Shown piece by piece: positions 1 to 5,223 of a DNA stretch of 5,386 nt. The notes beneath the pieces were generated by a model. The model was not told the origin of the DNA. It saw only the letters and a program-made list of their open reading frames with translations, and did no database searches. A program made the translations under genes and the position numbers. Where the stretch lies: positions 1-5,386 of the forward strand of contig JAJYSO010000148.1 of assembly GCA_021793535.1 (NCBI GenBank). The letters run 5' to 3'. This DNA is from Bacteroidota bacterium. GTDB lineage: Bacteria > Bacteroidota > Bacteroidia > Flavobacteriales > Flavobacteriaceae. Numbering within the stretch: position 1 is the first letter of the stretch; every line of letters begins with the position of its first letter.

Positions 1-7
1 AAGATTG

Positions 8-199
8 ATGACGGCATTTACCGCTGTACTCTTGCTCTTGCTACCGGTCGATTACTTTATTGTAAGGCTTGTATTTGTAATGGCGCACGGCAGTACGATT
101 CAAGAAATCATAGGACCCGCCGTATTGGCCGGTATCTATATATTGATCCTCATCTATCTTTTAACATCAAAGCGTGTGAAAGCCACGTTTATTCATTAA
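8..199 (+). CDS. Small two-helix membrane protein, possibly the C-terminal end of a longer gene
   Basis: I do not recognise this protein. From the ATG at 8 it has 63 residues with two strongly hydrophobic segments, about residues 4-25 and 34-53. They are separated by a short polar loop (MAHGSTIQE), and a basic tail (TSKRVK) follows. It is therefore very likely an inner-membrane protein. The reading frame stays open to the left edge of the window (TTG at 5, then AGA), so the true start may lie outside and this may be only the last two helices of a larger protein. No ribosome binding site can be judged. Its last 11 codons lie antisense to the tail of the dehydrogenase stub at 167-259, so its 3' end sits at or next to a rearrangement junction. 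It could be a fragment. Confidence 0.5.
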   Translation: MTAFTAVLLLLLPVDYFIVRLVFVMAHGSTIQEIIGPAVLAGIYILILIYLLTSKRVKATFIH

Positions 200-259
200 A
201 AATGGGTTGGAGGCCATACCTTCGCCCATGATTCCGGGGCCGATTAACCCGGTTTTCAT
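167..259 (-). pseudogene. Truncated 3-hydroxyisobutyrate dehydrogenase-like gene, N-terminal stub only
   Basis: The minus strand from an ATG at 259 encodes 30 residues beginning MKTGLIGPGIMGEGMASN. This is the first beta strand and glycine-rich loop (GxGxMG, residues 7-12) of the NAD(P)-binding fold in the 3-hydroxyisobutyrate dehydrogenase / 6-phosphogluconate dehydrogenase-like family, which usually starts IGLGIMGxxMAxNL and runs to about 290 residues. An excellent AAGGAGGG ribosome binding site lies five bases upstream (265-272), so this is a genuine gene start. Family similarity stops after residue 18 (about position 206), and the frame ends at a TGA at 167-169 inside the plus-strand membrane ORF. 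The rest of the enzyme is missing, including its substrate-binding helices and catalytic lysine. I read it as a deletion or rearrangement remnant without enzyme activity. The match is from recognition of the motif, not from a search. Confidence 0.6.
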
Positions 260-264
260 AGAGA

Positions 265-272
265 CCCTCCTT
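265..272 (-). promoter_or_regulatory. Strong Shine-Dalgarno of the dehydrogenase stub
   Basis: On the minus strand AAGGAGGG precedes the ATG at 259 with a five-base spacer. It is the best ribosome binding site in the window and shows that 259 is an authentic start codon of a now truncated gene. Confidence 0.6.
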
Positions 273-371
273 TTCTGTCCCGAATAATTCAGATTCTACT
301 GCCGGTTTCGCATTGCTCCAGCTCGTGCAAGGATCCGGAAGTTCAGGCTCATATTTTTGGGATCGACCCGT

Positions 372-1078
372 TCACCAAATCCCGGGCAATAACCGGTAGC
401 GCACTTTTTGAGAGTATTCCTTGTATCCTTCAAGCTCTTGTTGAAGCGTGTGGTCTAACCCGGTACGTACGACAAAGAGCGATGCAGACAGAAGCGCCGG
501 AATAAACGCCCAGAGAGAACCGAGAAGCATGGGTGTGAAAATGGCATTTACGATGATCCCTGCATACCCCGGATGACGCACATATTGATAAGGCCCGCCT
601 GAGACTACCGTATGCCCGCGCTCATCCTGAATCCTGACACCCATAGAAAAAAATTTGTTCGAAGCCATGGACCAGCCTATTAATGCGTTGCCCAGAATAA
701 AAAAGGTCAGATTTATCAGGTGAATGTTGACGCTCGATGCAGGCGACCAGTGGAAACGCTCATCCAGCCCTGCAATCAAGAACGTTGCGAAACCGAACGG
801 AATGCCGATCCCCATCAAGACCTTGTCCCATTTTTTCACCAGTGTCTACGGTTTGCCCCGCTCTGCAAGCAGCTCTTGGGGCAGGATAAAGAGCATTACG
901 ATGTTGAAAAGGACATAGACGGCTATGTAGACCCATGCCCAGACCCAGTCTAGAGTTCCTGCCGATGTGAACAGCATGACAGCGGCTACGATCAGATACA
1001 TCAAAAGCTGTAGGTAATGCTTCCTGACATTTTCTTTAAGTCCGGATTGCTTTCCTGCTGATCCCGTTCCTTATCCAT
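372..1078 (-). pseudogene. PEMT/ICMT-type membrane methyltransferase, broken by a frameshift and an in-frame stop
   Basis: The intact 3' part (GTG at 839 to TGA at 372-374, 155 residues) carries the hallmark GPYQYVRHPGYAG (RHP at about 570-578) and the terminal LEGYKEY...YRLLPGIW of isoprenylcysteine/phospholipid methyltransferase-like membrane proteins, which bind S-adenosylmethionine through this region. Homology continues upstream of 839 in the same frame. The stretch encodes two more hydrophobic helices with SAGTLDWVWAW and then LLAERGKP. It is interrupted by TAG at 846-848, just before the conserved KKWDKVL. Further upstream the natural ATG at 1078 (MDKERDQQ) is in another frame. Restoring one base in the T run at 1035-1037 joins PDLK to ENVRKHYLQL. 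The repaired gene would encode about 235 residues, close to the family's usual size. Two independent lesions make this a pseudogene. The GTG at 839 has no ribosome binding site and would lack the first helices. Confidence 0.7.
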
Positions 1079-1173
1079 TCTGCGATAATTATATTTGTGA
1101 TCGATTTTGTAAAGCATTTTTGAAGTTCATGTAATGGAAGGCTAAGGCGGTAGTTTTGGCGGGGGACTCAGCG

Positions 1174-1539
1174 TTAAATTAACTTTGTTTTTTCTGCAAG
1201 CAACTTGCAAGTCTGTTTCGTTGTATTGCCTTTAATGACACAATGTGCGGTGTTATCAGGAAGAGGAGCATACTGCACAATTAAACCTACACCTTGTACA
1301 TCTTTAACAAGTAGTGCACCGATCCTAAAACCGGGCCTGTCTTTAACACATGCCAATGATTTTGCAGGAGTCGTGAGTTTAGCCAAATCGACGGATATCT
1401 CTCTGTCTGGTTCTCCATTGAGCTTATACGCATTTGAAACTACTTCCTGAGTAGCTTTATTGATATGGTTCGGCGATAGGCGCCTATATAGGATATCCTC
1501 TTCTCGTATTTCTACGGAGGGTGGGTTTTCAATTGGCAA
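1174..1539 (-). CDS. Conserved hypothetical protein with EISVDLAKLTTP motif, third gene of the protease operon
   Basis: A 121-residue soluble protein of unknown function. Visible blocks are LYRRLSPNHIN (about 17-27), EISVDLAKLTTP (47-58), RPGFRIGAL (68-76) and PDNTAHCVIKGNTTK (94-108). From memory, the pattern 'EISVxLAxLTTP ... PDNPAHxxVxG' recurs in small uncharacterised bacterial proteins encoded beside a partner like the 188-residue gene here; I could not verify this. There is no signal peptide or membrane segment. The only plausible start is TTG at 1539, because an in-frame stop lies three codons upstream and no ATG or GTG is available near it. This start lies inside the last codons of the upstream gene, giving an 11-base overlap. 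No Shine-Dalgarno is visible, so translation probably depends on ribosomes finishing the upstream gene. The frame is clean to TAA at 1174-1176. Confidence 0.75.
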   Translation of the reverse strand: MPIENPPSVEIREEDILYRRLSPNHINKATQEVVSNAYKLNGEPDREISVDLAKLTTPAKSLACVKDRPGFRIGALLVKDVQGVGLIVQYAPLPDNTAHCVIKGNTTKQTCKLLAEKTKLI

Positions 1540-2095
1540 CGGATGAAATTATTTCTAATATCTTCGAAGGATCAGTGGCCTCGCCTTCCTCGAAAACCCG
1601 CGCAGCACCTGATCCTTTTGTAATAAGATATCCTAAATGTCCTTCGGCTCCGATCTCCAACTCAAATTCGGAGTTTTTCCAGACCCAGTTAATTTGAACA
1701 CCGCCTCCTGAGAGTGGAACAACATTTCTTGGTATAGCAATAGAACCCAACTTTATAACAACCTGTCTAATTAACCATTTAGCCATTAGTAATGCAAAAT
1801 CGGTAGGAGGTATGCTACCAAAAGAATCCCAATCCTCCTTCAAGCTAGCCATACTTGCAATACGAATAAAAATATCTCCTATGCGCTCATCAATCTGCTG
1901 TTCCGAAATATCCTCAACAGGACTCCACACAAGAAAGGGATGGCGCCAAACCAATGTTCCAGATGGTGTCGCATTGTCTGCAGGTATGAATTCTGTTAAT
2001 TCTTGTGCCTTAACAGCGCTCAGGGAGCGTGATAAATCATTTACCGGGGATCTGCTAAAATAAGATGGAGAACCACTATTATTACCTTGGTTCAT
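1529..2095 (-). CDS. Conserved hypothetical protein with DWDSFG and GGVQINW motifs, second gene of the protease operon
   Basis: A 188-residue protein of unknown function. The N-terminal 45 residues are polar and look disordered (MNQGNNSGSP, several serines). Then come WRHPFLVW (50-57), a helical stretch leading into LKEDWDSFG (85-93), and a conserved C-terminal block: PRNVVPLSGGGVQINW (122-137) followed by FELEIGAEGHLGYL (144-157). From memory, 'DWDxxG ... P..GGxQLEW ... LEIEIxPDG' marks a widespread small-protein family of unknown role; no catalytic residues are evident. The start is ATG at 2095 with GGAGG six bases upstream (2102-2106). It lies 33 bases downstream of the protease stop codon and overlaps the 121-residue gene by 11 bases, so all three are almost certainly co-transcribed. 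It may be an adaptor, regulator or substrate of the protease, but that is inference from position only. Confidence 0.78.
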   Translation of the reverse strand: MNQGNNSGSPSYFSRSPVNDLSRSLSAVKAQELTEFIPADNATPSGTLVWRHPFLVWSPVEDISEQQIDERIGDIFIRIASMASLKEDWDSFGSIPPTDFALLMAKWLIRQVVIKLGSIAIPRNVVPLSGGGVQINWVWKNSEFELEIGAEGHLGYLITKGSGAARVFEEGEATDPSKILEIISSVAN

Positions 2096-2101
2096 TATGT
2101 G

Positions 2102-2106
2102 CCTCC
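2102..2106 (-). promoter_or_regulatory. Shine-Dalgarno GGAGG of the 188-residue gene
   Basis: GGAGG on the minus strand with a six-base spacer to the ATG at 2095 fixes that start. It lies in a short, very AT-rich gap after the protease gene, which also contains TATAAT-like sequence but no convincing -35 element. Confidence 0.6.
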
Positions 2107-2125
2107 GTTTATTATAATATATATA

Positions 2126-3130
2126 TCATTTCCAACCATTCTTCAAGAACTCTTGTCGTACAGTCTCTTGAGGACCAAATGGAGTCATCATTTGAGAAGG
2201 TGTCAAACGCAATTCACGTTCCCATACGTCGGACCCAAAAGTACTTTCAATTATGACAAGTTTTTGAAGTGCCCTAAATGGCGGGGTTACCCCTTTTGCC
2301 CTCGCCTCATTAATAAATAGCATAGCATCATATGGTTTTCCTAATTCCATTTCTAAAGCAAAATCTTTATAAAGTTGCATTATTAAATTTTCGAGGTCAG
2401 CATCATCTTGTACAACATGATGCCCTAGAATTTCACGGGTTTCTGTTTTTGATATTAAATAGTCGTGTGAGCCCAAATCTTTCGCGAGCTTAGTCACAAT
2501 TTTCTCGATCTGCCTGTGGTCATTACGATGACTCATAAGCAGGATCTTTGCCAAGCGTTCTATTTGCTGACGAGATCGATAAACGTCTCCGAGCAACAAT
2601 GGATCGATTTTTCCTGTTAGGAGTTTGAATGCTTCTCCAACAAACTCTTTACTTAGCTTCCACTCATCCCTTACAAGTGCTTTGAAACCAGCTACGCTTT
2701 CTACACTCACAGGCACCGGTTGCTTGGTTCCCAATATTTCAGTGGTAGGATTTAATGGTCCTGAAATACTAGGATCAATTGGACTTAGAGTAGCCATCTT
2801 AGTCATAAAAATTTGGTCTGCGCCTAATGCGAAGAGTGTTCCACCACTATGACATTTCTCTGGAATTAAAACACCCATTTGTTCCGAGAATTCACGGATT
2901 AGTCTACATAGACCAAATGATGCTTGTGTATCACCACCCATAGTACAAATGAATACATCCACATTCTTTGCATTCTCAAAACTATTTAGATGTTTATAAA
3001 AAAGTGGAATGAAATCTTTGGCAATAATCCCTTGTGCATTCGGCCGGTCGGATGTTATGCAACAAATGACACGCGAATTCCGTCTTTTTTCGATTTCTTT
3101 AATGAGAGCCTGTCTCTCTTCAAATCCCAT
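2126..3130 (-). CDS. SDH-family Clp-fold serine protease (serine dehydrogenase proteinase-like)
   Basis: A 334-residue protein with the ClpP/crotonase fold signatures of the serine dehydrogenase proteinase family (Pfam SDH_protease). In order: VICCITSDRP (21-30); the oxyanion-type glycine pair in FICTMGGDTQ (60-69); the nucleophile motif CHSGGTLFALGAD (93-105) with predicted catalytic Ser95; MATLSPIDPSISGPL (112-126); and SHDYLISKTETREILG (221-236), where His222 and Asp223 fit the conserved HDY segment that may complete the active site. The residue roles are inferred from the fold, since the mechanism in this family is poorly established. There is no signal peptide or transmembrane helix, so it should be cytoplasmic, unlike ClpP-like relatives anchored in the membrane. 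The C-terminal ~100 residues are less typical and may recruit partners. It heads a three-gene operon with two uncharacterised small proteins. The start at 3130 has no Shine-Dalgarno and lies almost at the predicted transcription start. Confidence 0.88.
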   Translation of the reverse strand: MGFEERQALIKEIEKRRNSRVICCITSDRPNAQGIIAKDFIPLFYKHLNSFENAKNVDVFICTMGGDTQASFGLCRLIREFSEQMGVLIPEKCHSGGTLFALGADQIFMTKMATLSPIDPSISGPLNPTTEILGTKQPVPVSVESVAGFKALVRDEWKLSKEFVGEAFKLLTGKIDPLLLGDVYRSRQQIERLAKILLMSHRNDHRQIEKIVTKLAKDLGSHDYLISKTETREILGHHVVQDDADLENLIMQLYKDFALEMELGKPYDAMLFINEARAKGVTPPFRALQKLVIIESTFGSDVWERELRLTPSQMMTPFGPQETVRQEFLKNGWK

Positions 3131-3288
3131 GTTGTCAGACTATAACCCTCTCATTAATACGTGTCAAGACTATGTTAATATAGCCTTTTCATCAATATTT
3201 TCTTCTGTATGTTAATGAAGTTGACAGCAGAAACCAATTACTTGTTTCGTTTTACTCATTGTGATACTTTTAAATACAAGAAGATTTA
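3131..3288. promoter_or_regulatory. Divergent intergenic region between the protease operon and the nuclease-like operon
   Basis: This 158-base AT-rich gap separates two divergent transcription units and must hold both promoters. The minus-strand side has the sigma70-like promoter. On the plus-strand side the best candidates are TTTTAAATA at 3268-3276 (archaeal TATA-like) or TTGTTT (3242-3247) with GATACT (3264-3269), a weak bacterial pair spaced by 16. Upstream of the ATG at 3289 there is only a weak AAGAAG ribosome binding site. No clear operator palindrome is visible. Confidence 0.45.
3139..3167 (-). promoter_or_regulatory. Predicted sigma70-type promoter of the protease operon
   Basis: On the minus strand TTGACA (3167-3162) and TATAGT (3144-3139) are separated by exactly 17 bases, matching the bacterial housekeeping consensus at 11 of 12 positions. 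Transcription would begin near 3132, leaving about two bases before the ATG at 3130, i.e. an essentially leaderless message. If the host is archaeal, the alternative element is the CTATATTA stretch near 3174-3182, which would give a leader of roughly 20 bases. Confidence 0.55.
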
Positions 3289-4137
3289 ATGCAAAAATCA
3301 AATTACACAAAAGATGAAATTATTAATGCTATAATTGAAGCCTCTAAAAAAATAGGGAAGAGGCCATCAAGATCGGAGTTTTTATCAATTACCGGTATCA
3401 GAGAATATCATGTATTAAAGCATTTTCAGAGTTGGAATGAGGCAATACAGACTTCTGGATTTGAACCGGATACAACAAACATTAAAGTTGATGATGGCAT
3501 ATTATTAGAGGATTGGGGCAATGTAGTAAGAGAATTAAAACAAATCCCTACTCGGATTCAATATAGAAAATATGGTAAGTATAGTCCTGGAACATTTGAA
3601 AAACATTTTGGGCCATGGACAAAGATACCTGAGTTGTTTAAAATATTTGCAAAAGATAAAATTGGATGGAAAGATGTTTTACTGTTACTACCCCCAAAAG
3701 AAACAATAATATCTAATATAAAAAACAATCAATCATCTGTTCCTGTAAATAAAAATAATGTTTATTCAAAATTAGATAACAGACCAGTTTATGGAAATCC
3801 TATCGACTTCAGAGGTCTGCGACATGAGCCGGTTAATGAAAATGGAGTAGTATTTTTATTTGGGATTGTGGCAAGAGAATTAGGTTATTCTGTTGAAGCA
3901 ATCCAGTCTGGATTCCCCGATTGCGAAGCCAAACGACAAATTAGTCCCGGAAAATGGCAAAGAGTCAAGATTGAATTTGAATATGAGAGCAGAAATTTCC
4001 GTGATCACGGTCATTCATCTGATAGGTGCGATATAATAATATGCTGGAAGCATAATTGGTCAGAATGCCCAGAAAAATTAGAGGTAATCGAATTGAGTTC
4101 GATAATTAAGCAACTCGGGAAATCAGACGAATACTGA
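3289..4137 (+). CDS. HNH-associated-repeat protein with conserved nuclease-like C-terminal domain
   Basis: A 282-residue protein in two parts. The N-terminal half has two tandem repeats of the 'homing endonuclease/HNH-associated repeat' type. The first (about 6-60) contains YTKDEIINAI..., GKRPSRSEF and FQSWNEAIQTSGFEP; the second (about 72-122) contains IPTRIQYRKYG and FGPWTKIPELF. Such repeats are thought to bind DNA in a helix-turn-helix-like manner. After a polar linker (138-165), the C-terminal part (168-270) is far more conserved in character: FRGLRHEPVNENGVVFLFG, FPDCEAKR (209-216), IEFEYESRNFRDHGH (228-242), CDIIICWKHNW and CPEKLEVIEL. The E-x-K in DCEAK, the acid-rich IEFEYES, and the histidine and cysteine residues suggest a PD-(D/E)XK-like nuclease or restriction-endonuclease fold, but this is inference. 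There is no HNH motif itself. It is followed after 11 bases by the DUF6933 gene. Arginine codons are mostly AGA/AGG, unlike the protease operon. Confidence 0.82.
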   Translation: MQKSNYTKDEIINAIIEASKKIGKRPSRSEFLSITGIREYHVLKHFQSWNEAIQTSGFEPDTTNIKVDDGILLEDWGNVVRELKQIPTRIQYRKYGKYSPGTFEKHFGPWTKIPELFKIFAKDKIGWKDVLLLLPPKETIISNIKNNQSSVPVNKNNVYSKLDNRPVYGNPIDFRGLRHEPVNENGVVFLFGIVARELGYSVEAIQSGFPDCEAKRQISPGKWQRVKIEFEYESRNFRDHGHSSDRCDIIICWKHNWSECPEKLEVIELSSIIKQLGKSDEY

Positions 4138-4148
4138 AAAACTGTCGT

Positions 4149-4658
4149 ATGAGATTGATTCATTGCACTCGAAAGCTGTTAAAAGAGTTTAAGGTTATTC
4201 CTGTTGATCTTACTACCCACACCCAAGATTCAGAGGGACTCGGCAATTGGTACGCAAACCTTCTTAGGACAGATAAAAGAAAGTGCATCCTTTTTACGAA
4301 TGGGAAAACCCTGTACTCATTTCTGATACCCCGTGTAGTCAAAAGCAATCTCCAGAACATCAAAAATGAATTCCTTACCCATTTAACATTCAATCTTCAG
4401 AACGAAGGCTTTGATCTTGCGATAATTGACAAAGTAAGACAGGAATACAGAGAAATAGGTTTTGCCACAACCATCAATAGGGCGGTCCTCGGATCAATGA
4501 CTGATTTTACGTTCCAATACAAATTTCTGATTATAAGAGACGGCGGTTTGGAAAATGCAAACATTCTTAAGATCAATAGGACAGTCAACCAGTCGCCGAT
4601 GAGCGTTTTAAGGTATAGGTATCCCATCGAAGCTTTAAAGATGTTGCTGGCAAAATAA
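4149..4658 (+). CDS. DUF6933 domain-containing protein
   Basis: A 169-residue protein that I recognise as DUF6933-like from its motif series: IHCTRKLLKEF (4-14), LGNWYANLL (31-39), CILFTNGKTL (46-55), TINRAVLGSMTDFTF (108-122) and a C-terminal INRTVNQSPMS...RYPIEAL (142-163). Its biochemical function is unknown. Members are small soluble proteins often scattered in accessory regions. There is no signal peptide or membrane helix. The ATG at 4149 is the natural start, because the conserved CTRKLLK block follows at once, but no Shine-Dalgarno precedes it. It begins 11 bases after the stop of the nuclease-like gene, so it is probably translated from the same message. About ten of its twelve arginine codons are AGA or AGG, matching its upstream neighbour and contrasting with the minus-strand operon. 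A functional link to the nuclease-like protein is suggested only by spacing. Confidence 0.78.
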   Translation: MRLIHCTRKLLKEFKVIPVDLTTHTQDSEGLGNWYANLLRTDKRKCILFTNGKTLYSFLIPRVVKSNLQNIKNEFLTHLTFNLQNEGFDLAIIDKVRQEYREIGFATTINRAVLGSMTDFTFQYKFLIIRDGGLENANILKINRTVNQSPMSVLRYRYPIEALKMLLAK

Positions 4659-4906
4659 AGGATCGCTATCCCTTTCAATAAAAGAGAGTGAATGGAGTGA
4701 CTGGTGCGCACAGTGGATAGACTTAGTATGTCCAATAGTCATAAAATTTGCTGTTCAATTCAATATATCAATTAACTGGTAAATGAACTGAAACGTAAAA
4801 TTTAAAGTAATTACTGAAAAATAATTAAAAAACAAAGTTTTTGTAATATTTAGTAAAACTTCGTCAATCCGTTTGCAGTTCACTTACAATTCTCTTTCAG
4901 TTCAAA
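4659..4906. other. AT-rich spacer ending at an abrupt composition junction
   Basis: I see no supportable gene here. A possible 24-codon frame from the GTG at 4704 has no recognisable content. The stretch 4801-4860 has only 8 G/C in 60 bases. It holds the short palindrome AGTAATTACT (4806-4815) and the inverted repeat AAAAAC/GTTTTT (4828-4842). Composition jumps near 4905 to sequence with 35 G/C in 60 (4921-4980), which marks a likely recombination or insertion edge. Confidence 0.6.
4784..4904. repeat. Three copies of a GTTTCAGTTCA-like motif
   Basis: GTTTCAGTTCA occurs on the minus strand at 4784-4794. GTTTGCAGTTCA is on the plus strand at 4871-4882, and CTTTCAGTTCA at 4894-4904. The first two face each other; the last two are direct copies about 22 bases apart, ending at the composition junction. 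They could be regulator or recombinase binding sites or junction debris. Copies this short in AT-rich DNA may also be chance. Confidence 0.3.
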
Positions 4907-5170
4907 GCGGATGACCGGCCGCAGAAAGAGACCGACAAAAGCCGTGCGGACGACGGCGTTGCAGCCGGTGACAGGATAATAAAGTTCATACGGGGAAAGG
5001 GGTGTGTGGGTGCAAAAGATTGTGCCGATGCAATCAAGCTCCCGAGGAGTACCGTGTACAGGGCCATAAACAGCCTCCTGCGTGCAGGGAAGATCACAAA
5101 GACAGGCGCAGGTAAATCCACCCCCTATGCCGTCCCGGAAGACGTAAAACAGGCGACGGCAAAGGAATAG
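4847..5170 (+). pseudogene. C-terminal winged-helix remnant of a larger protein
   Basis: An open frame ending at TAG 5168-5170 is open from 4847 but has no ATG. From about 4907 it reads ADDRPQKETDKSR, then AGDRIIKFIRGKGCVGAKDCADAI, KLPRSTVYRAINSLLRAGKI and GAGKSTPYAVPEDV. This is a clear winged helix-turn-helix: AKDCADAI is the first helix of the motif, PRSTVYRAINSLLRAG the turn and recognition helix, and KITKTG...YAVP the wing. Such domains commonly form the C-terminus of primase/helicase-type replication proteins or act as transcription regulators. The upstream 60 bases of the frame are AT-rich and non-coding in character, so the N-terminal part has been lost at the junction near 4905. A short version starting at GTG 5006 after GGGGAAAGGGG is conceivable but would cut into the domain. 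The parent protein cannot be named with confidence. Confidence 0.6.
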
Positions 5171-5181
5171 TTTCCGGTCAA

Positions 5182-5203
5182 AATCATTGAGACCCGAATG
5201 ATT
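5182..5203 (+). repeat. Seven-base-pair hairpin between the winged-helix remnant and the dioxygenase gene
   Basis: AATCATT (5182-5188) and AATGATT (5197-5203) form a perfect seven-pair stem with an eight-base loop, just after the TAG at 5168. No T run follows, so an intrinsic terminator is doubtful. It may be a regulator site ahead of the next gene. Confidence 0.25.
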
Positions 5204-5223
5204 GTATTGCCGGATCCCGTGTA

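Noticed and set aside
720..953. Two plus-strand frames opposite the methyltransferase pseudogene
   Set aside because: The opposite strand carries strong methyltransferase-family homology across the same bases; the plus-strand peptides look random.
1173..1183. GTTAAATTAAC palindrome as an integron attC core or attachment site
   Set aside because: It overlaps the stop codon of the 121-residue gene, and no second core site or matching copy at the other edge of the block was found.
4657..4675. AAAGGAT/ATCCCTTT hairpin as a terminator after the DUF6933 gene
   Set aside because: The stem needs a bulge and no T run follows it; it overlaps the stop codon, so it is probably incidental.
4397..4735. 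Minus-strand open frame of 112 codons
   Set aside because: It lies antisense to the DUF6933 gene, which has recognisable conserved motifs.
4704..4775. Possible 24-codon gene starting at GTG 4704
   Set aside because: It has a weak GGAG upstream but no recognisable sequence character; there is not enough support.
4828..4842. AAAAAC-AAA-GTTTTT as an intrinsic terminator
   Set aside because: The stem is nearly all A-T with a three-base loop in a stretch of very low complexity, so it would be unstable and is expected by chance.
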